A DNA stretch of 21,597 nt from Akkermansia sp. (GTDB taxonomy: Bacteria > Verrucomicrobiota > Verrucomicrobiia > Verrucomicrobiales > Akkermansiaceae). Below the pieces are notes generated by a model. That model searched no databases. It was not told the origin of the DNA and was given only the letters and a program-made list of their open reading frames with translations. Both the position numbers and the translations under genes were made by a program. Where the stretch lies: contig JAFNWZ010000330.1 of assembly GCA_017379255.1 (NCBI GenBank), forward strand, positions 1 through 21,597. The letters run 5' to 3'. Positions 1 to 7,031 of the stretch are shown one piece after another; within the stretch, counting starts at the first letter, position 1, and the number at the start of each line of letters is the position of its first letter.

Positions 1-1
1 T

Positions 2-2641
2 AATTCCGATGTAATTTTCTTTCAGAACACAACAGGTGAAAACTCTTCTGCATATAATATTAATGCTCAAGAAGCCACTGGTCGATGTATGTTTTATGGC
101 CCAGGAATCTGGGACAAGCCACATAATTCAGGCGGTGCGGTTCATGCAAAGAACTGCATTATAAGTAGAAATAACAATGTCATATTCGAGAATAACACAG
201 TCTCACATATGATAATGATTAGCACAATAGAAAATATTTGCGGAGACATACCTATAAACGCAAATGGTGGAGCCTTGGCTGTTTCAGGACGTCTTGACAT
301 AACAAACAATACAGGCACTGTTCTATTTAGGAACAACAAGGCTCAAGTTTATGCTCCAGCTGTATCATACGGCGATGGATACATTGTCCAATCGTGTGGC
401 GGTGCTGTAGCAGCAGATGAGTTATATATCCAAGGGAACAGCGAAGTAATATTTGAAAAAAACTGTGAAATCGAAAATGGGACATTCAGGCTGCGAAGCC
501 TGTACGTAAATAACAAGTTAACTCTTTCGGCTCCAAAAGGCGGCCATATTACCTTCTACGATTCTGTATACAGCAGTTCAACGGTTCTCAATGCAGATTA
601 CACCGATGCGAACGGCATTACTCAACACGCAACAGGTGATATCATCTTCACTGGGGCTGAGACGGAAAACCACCTCCGGAACATCATGGGAGAAGACGGA
701 GAGCTCGATGAAATCGAAGCCTCACAAACCAGCTCACTGGGAGTCATCAGTCTATACGGCGGTTCTCTACAGGTGGTGGATGGAGCCAAGATAAATGGCC
801 TCGGACTTACCGTTGCAGCAAACAGTATGGCACAAGTGTTGCTCCGCAATGCGGGCATGAACCACGACAGCTACAACATTACATTCAATAACAATACAAC
901 ACTAGAGCTGCAGGGGCGAAACACCATTACGGCAAAAAACCTTACGTTAGGCAGCGGCGTTTCGTTGAGCGTAGCTCTTACGGAAGAAAACCTGGAGCAC
1001 GCAGCTCTGACCCTGCGTGGTGATCTGAGCACCGATTCCCTGACCATCAACCTGAATTTAGAAGGAACAGCGCAGGGGATGTATCAGATTATCAACATGG
1101 TTGACGGAGCAGAAGCATACCTGTCACCCAATGCATGGACAGCAGAAAACATAACAGTCAACGGTAGAAACAATACCGCAGGCGCATCCTTCTACAATCT
1201 GGTCTGGCAAGAAGGTGCTTTGTATTACGTTACAGGTATAACGCAGCAGGCATGGAACAATGCAGAAGGAAACAGGATCTGGAGCACCACTGCACTTAAC
1301 TGGACAGGCAATACAAGTTTCAACAACGGAGCAAACGTCATTTTTGCTGACACCGGGGCGGGTGAAGTAATCCTTTCAGGAGAACTTGCCCCCGGCAGCA
1401 TCACCGTCAATAACGTAGCAAACAATGACTACATTTTTACAGCAGCAGAAAATGGAGGCAAACTGACAGGAGCAACCGGCATCACTAAAAAAGGATACGG
1501 AGAACTGACCATTACGACAGCAAACGAACACACTGGCAACACCGACTTGCAGGAAGGTTCCTTGAATGTACACCACAGTACTGCACTGGGCGCTACGGCA
1601 GAGGGGGGTGCCTCGCTTACCGCTGCAGCAGGCAGCACCCTGCGAATAGGTAATGACAGCCACCTCGTACTGGCAGGTAGCGGCAACAGTCTTGCTGGCG
1701 TTGTAGAAGTATCAGACGGCTCTACCTTGGAAATGAAGAGCGGCGGCTATGCCGCCACGAGCTCCACCGTACATGGCACACTGGCCTTTACCGGAACAGC
1801 CGCTGCAACAACAGCTGCGGGCTCATTGAGCGGAACCGGCACGGTGAAAATAACAGACAGCCAGGTAAAATTCGCCTCCCATAGTGATAGTTTTACTGGT
1901 AATCTGGAAATAACCGGCAAAAAAGCAAGCTTGAACTTTACCTCAGGCAGCTACAAAGGCGCGGGGCACATTAATGTGAACGGCGGCACCCTGACCTTCG
2001 GAGCATCGGCAGATTTAACAGTAAACGGCGGTGGTGCATTGAATATGGCTGCAATAGATGACGCACCAGCCGAATTAACAGCCCGTTATCTCAACGTCAA
2101 GAGCGGTGCAATCCTGTCTGCAAAACAAATATCGCCAGAGTCTCTCTCGCCGAGCATTAAAGAAATGGCCATGGAATCAGTTCCCGCTGCAGCCAACGAA
2201 AACGTGGGTGCCATCCTCAATTGCACGCGACTGACGCTGAATGCCGGTGCAACGCTGGAACTGGACAATGCCCATTTTGACATGAGTGGTGGCACCTTGA
2301 TTCTGGCTGTGCCCAAGTCTTCCACCAGCAAAATAGAACTGGTGCTGGCACCGGATGTTGTATATGCCGAAAGCACCCGAATTCTGTTATTCTCCAACAT
2401 GAGCAGCATCACTCTCATCTATGATGGAAAAACAATCAACTCGATTAACGGCTCTATATACAACTTAAATGCAACAGATTACTTCACAGGTGCCGGCATT
2501 ACGGCTGCTACGAATCTGGTATATGACTGCGGGCAGAACGTACTCTACCTGCAAGGCGTGGAAATAGTGCCTGAACCTGCAACAACCACACTGAGTCTGC
2601 TGGCGCTCTCTGCTCTCGCGGCTCGTCGCCGGAGACGCTGA
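2..2641 (+). CDS. PEP-CTERM surface protein with Pmp-like repeats and beta-helical passenger (5' partial)
   Basis: The reading frame is open to the first base of the window, and the residues before the first ATG (89) continue the same repeat style (VIFFQN), so the gene starts upstream. The visible protein has about 880 residues. It opens with GGA[VL]...FxxN repeats and continues into Ser/Thr/Gly/Asn-rich beta-helical sequence. A second module (about residues 400-510 counted from 89) has the form W...W...F.NGANVIF..., then GKLTGATGITKKGYGELTI, which is common in verrucomicrobial autotransporter-like proteins. It ends in a PEP-CTERM tail. The family is exported by Sec and processed by an exosortase, leaving the protein at the envelope or surface; no exosortase gene is in the window. 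There is no C-terminal barrel. The first ~560 bases are clearly AT-richer than the rest, suggesting mosaic origin. The ligand or role is unknown. Confidence 0.85.
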   Translation, partial: NSDVIFFQNTTGENSSAYNINAQEATGRCMFYGPGIWDKPHNSGGAVHAKNCIISRNNNVIFENNTVSHMIMISTIENICGDIPINANGGALAVSGRLDITNNTGTVLFRNNKAQVYAPAVSYGDGYIVQSCGGAVAADELYIQGNSEVIFEKNCEIENGTFRLRSLYVNNKLTLSAPKGGHITFYDSVYSSSTVLNADYTDANGITQHATGDIIFTGAETENHLRNIMGEDGELDEIEASQTSSLGVISLYGGSLQVVDGAKINGLGLTVAANSMAQVLLRNAGMNHDSYNITFNNNTTLELQGRNTITAKNLTLGSGVSLSVALTEENLEHAALTLRGDLSTDSLTINLNLEGTAQGMYQIINMVDGAEAYLSPNAWTAENITVNGRNNTAGASFYNLVWQEGALYYVTGITQQAWNNAEGNRIWSTTALNWTGNTSFNNGANVIFADTGAGEVILSGELAPGSITVNNVANNDYIFTAAENGGKLTGATGITKKGYGELTITTANEHTGNTDLQEGSLNVHHSTALGATAEGGASLTAAAGSTLRIGNDSHLVLAGSGNSLAGVVEVSDGSTLEMKSGGYAATSSTVHGTLAFTGTAAATTAAGSLSGTGTVKITDSQVKFASHSDSFTGNLEITGKKASLNFTSGSYKGAGHINVNGGTLTFGASADLTVNGGGALNMAAIDDAPAELTARYLNVKSGAILSAKQISPESLSPSIKEMAMESVPAAANENVGAILNCTRLTLNAGATLELDNAHFDMSGGTLILAVPKSSTSKIELVLAPDVVYAESTRILLFSNMSSITLIYDGKTINSINGSIYNLNATDYFTGAGITAATNLVYDCGQNVLYLQGVEIVPEPATTTLSLLALSALAARRRRR
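131..463 (+). repeat. Three GGA[VL]/FxxN protein repeats (chlamydial Pmp type)
   Basis: In the encoded protein (numbered from the ATG at 89), GGAV at residue 15 is followed by FENN at 33, GGAL at 60 by FRNN at 80, and GGAV at 104 by FEKN at 122. The repeat pitch is about 44-45 residues. The pairing of GGA[ILV] with FxxN is the defining signature of the Chlamydia polymorphic membrane protein repeat. A further FFQN half-repeat lies before residue 1. These repeats form right-handed beta-helix rungs in known Pmp proteins. Confidence 0.7.
2567..2638 (+). other. PEP-CTERM sorting signal
   Basis: The last 24 residues hold the tripartite signal: VPEP, a hydrophobic Leu/Ala helix (SLLALSALAA), and a terminal run of arginines (RRRRR). 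This is the classical exosortase recognition tail, immediately followed by the TGA stop at 2639-2641. It marks the protein as exported and membrane-retained before processing. Confidence 0.88.
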
Positions 2642-2710
2642 AAGCAATACCATGCGTATGGGCTACACAATCGGCAGATAAGCCGTTAGGAGTCGTACAT
2701 ATAACACTGC

Positions 2711-2739
2711 TTGCAAACAGGTTGAAGAGCGGGCATACT
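2711..2739 (+). promoter_or_regulatory. Predicted promoter of the RHH gene
   Basis: TTGCAA at 2711-2716 and CATACT at 2734-2739 are separated by 17 nt, each matching four of six consensus positions. The -10 box lies inside the left arm of the inverted repeat 2724-2758, so a protein bound there would block it. The predicted start of transcription is near 2746. The boxes were identified by eye. Confidence 0.4.
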
Positions 2740-2758
2740 GCACGTATGCCCGCCCTTC
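2724..2758. repeat. 15-bp-arm inverted repeat, candidate RHH operator
   Basis: Arms 2724-2738 and 2744-2758 are complementary at 14 of 15 positions around a 5-nt centre (TGCAC). The core is GGGCATAC/GTATGCCC. It overlaps the predicted -10 box and ends two bases before the ATG at 2761. No T-run follows, which argues against a standard rho-independent terminator for the upstream gene. It could be an operator for the RHH protein encoded immediately downstream, an RNA hairpin controlling that gene's translation, or a rho-dependent stop aid. Confidence 0.55.
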
Positions 2759-2760
2759 AC

Positions 2761-2910
2761 ATGATTACCTTCCGCTGCAGAAACGAGCTTTTTGAACGGC
2801 TCGAACACTTTGCCCGGCTACGCCATCTGGACCGCACCTCCGTGCTCAAACTGGCGCTGCACTATTACCTGAACTGTCTTAGCTGTCGGATTTCCAATCA
2901 ACGGAACTGA
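2761..2910 (+). CDS. Small ribbon-helix-helix (CopG/Arc-like) DNA-binding protein
   Basis: This is a 49-residue protein when started at the ATG at 2761; ATG 2746 would add five residues and TTG 2722 more, but both lie in the inverted repeat. The sequence has the RHH layout: a short beta strand (MITFRC), helix A (NELFERLEHFARLRHL), a turn, and helix B (DRTSVLKLALHYYL). RHH proteins dimerise through the strand, which reads the major groove, and usually repress their own promoters. The inverted repeat just upstream is a natural operator candidate. The gene's 3' end overlaps the convergent virion-like gene by 32 bp. There is no toxin gene beside it on the same strand. The fold call is good; the regulatory target is inferred. 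Confidence 0.6.
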   Translation: MITFRCRNELFERLEHFARLRHLDRTSVLKLALHYYLNCLSCRISNQRN

Positions 2911-3418
2911 GACCCCGGAACAACCCACCGGCAGCACCCAGCCAGGCACCGCCGCTCCGCATGCGTGCCTGGCTGGACTGTGTCTTCAGGTCAAGCGCAT
3001 CGTAATGCCCCTGGGTGCGGATGGTATCGGCCTCCTGCAAGGCGGCATTGGTGCGGTTGTTAATATCATCTTCCAGGCGCGTTGCCAAATCCAGCGTGCG
3101 CACAGTATCTGTACCAGAGGCCGTGATATTCGAGGCTGCGGCATCCGTCCGCGCGGCAGCCAGCTGCATGCGGGCGTTGCGCTGCTCACGGCGCTGGTTC
3201 TCCATGGCAGTACGGGTAACGGCGCCGGCCTGGTTCGCGGCGATGCGGCGGCGTTCGGCGGCGGCGGCATCCATAGCCCGGGCCTGCTTGCGCTCGGCAG
3301 AGGCCTCCACGGCTTTTCCCGCCACAGTAGCGGCGGTTGACATCAATGTAAATACGGCTGGAAATCCCATACAGGGCGTTGTACCACCACCGGCGCAGAA
3401 TGCCCAGCAAATTTCCAC
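2879..3418 (-). CDS. Phage internal-virion-protein-like orphan protein
   Basis: I choose the GTG start at 3418 because AAGGAG sits 8 nt upstream (3427-3432); an ATG at 3469 is in frame but overlaps the previous gene and has no such site. The product has 179 residues. A short Cys/Gly-rich N-terminus precedes a small-residue hydrophobic stretch (GFPAVFTLMSTAATVAG). A long Ala/Arg/Gln-rich helical region follows (AERRRIAANQAGAV, then ARMQLAAARTDAAASNITASGT), with a Gly-rich tail (GGAWLGAAGGLFRGL). This order resembles podovirus-type internal virion or ejection proteins, where an 'AASG...SGT' element sits in the middle. No capsid, tail or terminase gene is near, so it may be a relic or a domesticated gene. 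It follows the SecD-like gene with a 25-nt gap, implying one operon. The similarity is by pattern only. Confidence 0.55.
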   Translation of the reverse strand: MEICWAFCAGGGTTPCMGFPAVFTLMSTAATVAGKAVEASAERKQARAMDAAAAERRRIAANQAGAVTRTAMENQRREQRNARMQLAAARTDAAASNITASGTDTVRTLDLATRLEDDINNRTNAALQEADTIRTQGHYDALDLKTQSSQARMRSGGAWLGAAGGLFRGLSSVDWKSDS

Positions 3419-3426
3419 ATCCGGTG

Positions 3427-3432
3427 CTCCTT
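3427..3432 (-). promoter_or_regulatory. Strong ribosome binding site for the virion-like gene
   Basis: The minus strand reads AAGGAG here, 8 nt before GTG 3418 and 6 nt before an out-of-frame ATG at 3420. Most genes in this window lack a clear SD, so the site stands out and is the main reason for moving the start inward from 3469. Confidence 0.6.
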
Positions 3433-3443
3433 TCCACGCGGAA

Positions 3444-4361
3444 TCAATCACCCACCCGCTGGCGCTCATGCACCTTCACCGGCACGGGCAGCGGCTTGGC
3501 CAGCCCATCCACCACAGACTGGCATTCGTGCGGGCTCAACCCGGTAATCACAAACGTGCACCCCAGAGTGGCATGCACCACCGGTGCACTCACCAGCGCC
3601 CCATTCAGCATAATCGCCAGGCGGTCAGAGCCATGCTCCATATCGCGGGTCAGGCGGCTGAGCACATCGCCCCCGCGCAAGGTAAGTTCCACATCCACAC
3701 ACCCCGCGCGCGCCACATCCACCGCAGCGCGCTCCACCTCCATCTCCGTCACCAGCAAATCCGCCGCTGCGGCAAACTCCGGCCGCTGCACCACCAGGTA
3801 TTCATAGCGGCTCGACCCATCCTCCGCCGAAATCACAGGATACTCCACCAGCATGTACCCCTCAGTGCTGAATCGCGGCGGCAACTCCGGCATCTGCGGC
3901 CTTTCTCCACCAGGCGCATTACCTTCCTCATACTGCACCATGGCCGTCTCATACGCAATCAGCAGCTCCTGCACCCGGGCATCGTTCACCAGGCTCTCAC
4001 TGCGCGGATGCACCGGCAGCAACTGCAACCGCGTGCGCTCGTTGAACACCGCCTCCAGCTCATCCAGCGTATCTGTGTATTCCTCCATCGTGCGCATGAG
4101 CCCGCCCTCTACCCGCAGCACAAAATCACGCCCCTCGCGCCGCACCTGCACCCCGCGCAGCCCCACCAGTTCACAGCGGTGAACCATGGCGGCCAGCATG
4201 CGTTCCTCCTCTCGCGCCGTCAACTCATGCTCGCAAAGCGGCTCCACCCGCATTTCCCGGGCAGGCAAATCCGCACCCGCCGGGGCGGCAGTCAGACCCT
4301 CAAACCCGGCAAGCGGTGCCAGCGCGTTCAGAATTCCCAGAAGCAGAGTGAGCAACGACAT
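3444..4361 (-). CDS. SecD P1-domain-only paralogue, secreted or membrane-anchored
   Basis: The protein has 305 residues: a hydrophobic N-terminus (MSLLTLLLGILNALAPLAGF) acting as signal peptide or anchor, then one soluble domain. That domain aligns by eye along its whole length with the P1 periplasmic domain of the neighbouring SecDF. Shared blocks include LQLLPVHP vs LELLAVYP, the lineage-specific Y/LI.AYE segment, YMLVEYP vs YMILPYP, GCVDVELTLRG vs GYVDVVLNRTG, and SDRLAIMLNGALVSAPVV vs RDRLAVVLNNQIKCAPVV. It stops just where SecD would enter its membrane domain. In SecD, P1 binds translocating protein outside the membrane while the membrane part uses proton motive force; this paralogue lacks the latter. 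It is divergent from secDF and probably leads a two-gene unit with the virion-like gene. Its role is unknown. Confidence 0.75.
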   Translation of the reverse strand: MSLLTLLLGILNALAPLAGFEGLTAAPAGADLPAREMRVEPLCEHELTAREEERMLAAMVHRCELVGLRGVQVRREGRDFVLRVEGGLMRTMEEYTDTLDELEAVFNERTRLQLLPVHPRSESLVNDARVQELLIAYETAMVQYEEGNAPGGERPQMPELPPRFSTEGYMLVEYPVISAEDGSSRYEYLVVQRPEFAAAADLLVTEMEVERAAVDVARAGCVDVELTLRGGDVLSRLTRDMEHGSDRLAIMLNGALVSAPVVHATLGCTFVITGLSPHECQSVVDGLAKPLPVPVKVHERQRVGD

Positions 4362-4367
4362 AGCCGC

Positions 4368-4395
4368 ATTTTATCATCCACCTGCCTGATTGCAA
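4368..4395 (-). promoter_or_regulatory. Extended -10 promoter, likely leaderless, for the SecD-like gene
   Basis: On the minus strand, TTGCAA (4395-4390) and TAAAAT (4373-4368) are 16 nt apart, and TGA directly precedes the -10 box, giving the extended form TGnTAAAAT. Only six bases (GCGGCT) separate the -10 from the ATG at 4361, so the predicted transcript would begin at or next to the start codon. Confidence 0.45.
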
Positions 4396-4436
4396 GATTT
4401 TTCCCCACCTGCGCGCCAAAATGACGCCATGCAGAC

Positions 4437-4464
4437 TTGACGCCGTGCCAAAAACTGGCAGAAT
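4437..4464 (+). promoter_or_regulatory. Predicted secDF promoter
   Basis: TTGACG at 4437-4442 and CAGAAT at 4459-4464 are 16 nt apart. Transcription would start near 4471, about 17 nt before the ATG at 4488. It does not overlap the divergent promoter at 4368-4395. Confidence 0.4.
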
Positions 4465-4487
4465 GGTGCGGTTCACCTATACGTATC

Positions 4488-7025
4488 ATGTTCCAGTTCC
4501 TGCAGAGCATCATTCACACCCCGGCGTTCTACTTCATCGTAGGCATTCTGCTCATCGTCCTGTTTTTCTGGTATCTGGCCGCAGAAGAGGATAAAGTAAA
4601 ACGCAATGCCGGCACATTCTTCATCATTGGTCTGTGCTCCTTCTCGCTGCTTTCGCTGTTCCTCAACGGCATGCACTATGGTATCGATATCCGCGGCGGC
4701 GTAGAGCTCACCCTGGAGGTGCAGCCCAAGCTCAATGACCAGGGCGAAATGACCCCGCCCAGCCCGGATGACATGCAGCAGGCCTGCGATATCCTCAATG
4801 AACGCCTGAACGCCACCGGTACGAGCGAAGTACAGATCCTGCACTCCGGCAACAAGATTCTCATCCAGATTCCCCAGCAGGACAGCGACCCGGACAAGAA
4901 CGCCGAGAAGCTGGATGCCATGGTCAAGATGCTCACCAAGATGGCCAAGCTGGAACTTCTGGCCGTATACCCGGAATCCGAGCGCGTAATTGCCGATGCC
5001 GAGACCTACGAGCTGATTACCGCCTACGAGCAGCGCCTTGCCGCCTATGAAGCAGAGGTAGCCGCCGGCAACACCAAGGCCCGCAAGCCCGCCCTGCCCC
5101 GCATCCCCGGCAAGTTCGGCCTCAATGACTACATGATTCTGCCCTACCCCCACATCAACGAGGAAACCGGCCTGCCCGAGGTGGACAAGCACGGTCGCGC
5201 CATCGTGGAATACATGGTGCTGCAGAAGCCCTACGCCGCCATGCAGAAGGACATGTACATCACCGGCAAGGAAGTTTCCCGCGCCCAGCCGGACTATGTG
5301 CGCAAGGGTTATGTGGACGTAGTGCTCAACCGCACCGGTGCCGACCGCATGGGCCGCCTCACCGGCAGCATGCAGATTGGCCGCGACCGCCTGGCCGTGG
5401 TGCTCAACAACCAGATCAAGTGCGCCCCGGTGGTGCAGGCCGTACTGCATAAAGACTTCAACATCAGCGGTCTGAACGGCAAGGGCGAACCCGAGGACAT
5501 CTCCAAGGCTCTGGCCAACCCGCTTTCCAGCGACCTGAAGGTAGAAGGCCGCAAGGACGTATCTGCCCAGCTGGGCCAGAGCGCCCTGGAACAGAGCGGC
5601 ATCGCCGGTGCAGTGGGTCTGCTCGGCATCTTTGCCTTCTGCTACTGGTACTACCGCAGCGCCGGCATGGTCGCCATGGTGGGCCTCACCTTCAATGCCA
5701 TCGCCCTGCTGGGCCTTATGAGCCTCTTCGGCTTCGTGCTCACGCTGCCGGGTATTGCCGGTATCGTGCTGACCATGGGTGTGGCCGTGGACGCCAACGT
5801 GCTGATTTATGAACGCATGCGAGAGGAACGCCGCTCCGGCCGTCCCTTCCTGGTATGCCTCCGTCAGGCATACGAAAAAGCCTTCTCCGCCATCTGGGAC
5901 TCCAACATCACCTCTCTTATCACCGCCGTGATTCTGTTCTGGATTGCAAGCGGCTCCATCAAGGGCTTCGCCGTAACCACCAGCGTGGGTATCATCACCT
6001 CACTCATTGGCGCTGTGGTCGTAACGCGCGTCCTCTTCTTCTGGGCCGAGCACCTGGGCCTGCTCAAGGAATTCGCCTTTGCCCGTGCACCGTTTGAAGG
6101 CAAGGTATTCGATTTCATGAAATACCGCAAGCACGCCATGATCGGCTCCTCACTGCTGCTCATCGCCGGGCTTGCCTACTCTGTATTCGTACGCGGTGAA
6201 AGCGCCCTGGGCGTGGACTTCATGGGCGGTGCTTCCTCCACCTATGTAGTCCCCTCGGATTCCAAGCTCGATTACAAGCAGCTGGAGAACTATGTGGAAA
6301 GCATGAAACTTTCCAAGAAAGCCACCACCCAGCAGTTCACCTCTGCCACCGATACCAGCGTCAAAATCCGCTGCGCCAACAAGGAAGAAGCACAGCGCAT
6401 TGATAATGAACTGCGTGCCAATGTGCCCGGCGTCAAGGAACTGCAGGCGCCCTCCATCGAGGAAGTGAGCGCCGCTCTCGGCTCAGCCTTCTTCAAGACA
6501 GCCCTTATCGCTCTGGCGGCAGGTATGCTCGGCATCACCATCTACCTGGCCATCCGCTTCGAATGGTCCTTCGCCATGGGGGCCTTCTTCTCCACCCTGC
6601 ACGACGTGCTCGCCATTATCATCCTGGTGGTGGTCATGGGCACAGAGCTGAGCATCATCCACATCGGTGCCTTCCTCACGGTGGCCGGCTACTCCATCAA
6701 CGACACTATCGTGATTTACGACCGTATCCGCGAGCGTCTCCGACTGGCAGAACCCGGTGAAAAGCTCGTCGATATCATGAACGAAGCCATCAACAGCACA
6801 CTTTCCCGTACGCTGCTGACCTCCGGCTCCACGATTGCAGCCCTCATTGCCCTGCTGGCACTGGGTGGGCCCTCCATGTGGGACTTCTCCATCACCATGC
6901 TCCTGGGTATCTTCATCGGCACCTACTCCTCCATCTACATTGCCTCCCCGGTTGTGCTGTACTTCGATAAGCGCGGCGACCTCCGCAAGGAGCTGCAGGA
7001 AGCTGAGGACGCAGCAGGTGTTTAA
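4488..7025 (+). CDS. secDF: Fused protein translocase subunit SecDF
   Basis: The start at ATG 4488 puts the N-terminus directly before the first hydrophobic helix; the frame is open to TTG 4437, which falls in the -35 box. The product has 845 residues. Order: helix 13-32, helix 42-60, SecD motif GIDIRGG (65-71), P1 periplasmic domain to about 355, SecD membrane domain with GVAVDANVLIYERMREE near 431-447, SecF motif GVDFMGG (575-581), a second periplasmic loop, and the SecF membrane domain with GYSINDTIVIYDRIRE near 734-749. The conserved Asp of the proton path (VDANV) is present. SecDF joins SecYEG and uses proton motive force to complete export. The helix at 13-32 is additional to the usual SecD plan. 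The first gene of a likely three-gene unit, it ends 6 nt before the next start. Confidence 0.95.
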   Translation: MFQFLQSIIHTPAFYFIVGILLIVLFFWYLAAEEDKVKRNAGTFFIIGLCSFSLLSLFLNGMHYGIDIRGGVELTLEVQPKLNDQGEMTPPSPDDMQQACDILNERLNATGTSEVQILHSGNKILIQIPQQDSDPDKNAEKLDAMVKMLTKMAKLELLAVYPESERVIADAETYELITAYEQRLAAYEAEVAAGNTKARKPALPRIPGKFGLNDYMILPYPHINEETGLPEVDKHGRAIVEYMVLQKPYAAMQKDMYITGKEVSRAQPDYVRKGYVDVVLNRTGADRMGRLTGSMQIGRDRLAVVLNNQIKCAPVVQAVLHKDFNISGLNGKGEPEDISKALANPLSSDLKVEGRKDVSAQLGQSALEQSGIAGAVGLLGIFAFCYWYYRSAGMVAMVGLTFNAIALLGLMSLFGFVLTLPGIAGIVLTMGVAVDANVLIYERMREERRSGRPFLVCLRQAYEKAFSAIWDSNITSLITAVILFWIASGSIKGFAVTTSVGIITSLIGAVVVTRVLFFWAEHLGLLKEFAFARAPFEGKVFDFMKYRKHAMIGSSLLLIAGLAYSVFVRGESALGVDFMGGASSTYVVPSDSKLDYKQLENYVESMKLSKKATTQQFTSATDTSVKIRCANKEEAQRIDNELRANVPGVKELQAPSIEEVSAALGSAFFKTALIALAAGMLGITIYLAIRFEWSFAMGAFFSTLHDVLAIIILVVVMGTELSIIHIGAFLTVAGYSINDTIVIYDRIRERLRLAEPGEKLVDIMNEAINSTLSRTLLTSGSTIAALIALLALGGPSMWDFSITMLLGIFIGTYSSIYIASPVVLYFDKRGDLRKELQEAEDAAGV

Positions 7026-7031
7026 CCCCGC

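Noticed and set aside
2724..2758. Inverted repeat read as a rho-independent terminator for the surface protein gene
   Set aside because: No T-run follows on either strand; the position over a predicted -10 fits an operator or regulatory hairpin better, though rho-dependent use is not excluded.
3015..4424. Plus-strand ORF of 469 codons
   Set aside because: It lies antisense across both the SecD-like and virion-like genes, with a His/Arg/Gln-rich composition and no recognisable domain; the SecD homology fixes the minus strand as coding.
4473..5450. Minus-strand ORF of 325 codons inside secDF, and similar shadows up to 7052
   Set aside because: It is antisense to conserved SecD sequence and its composition is that of complemented GC-rich codons.
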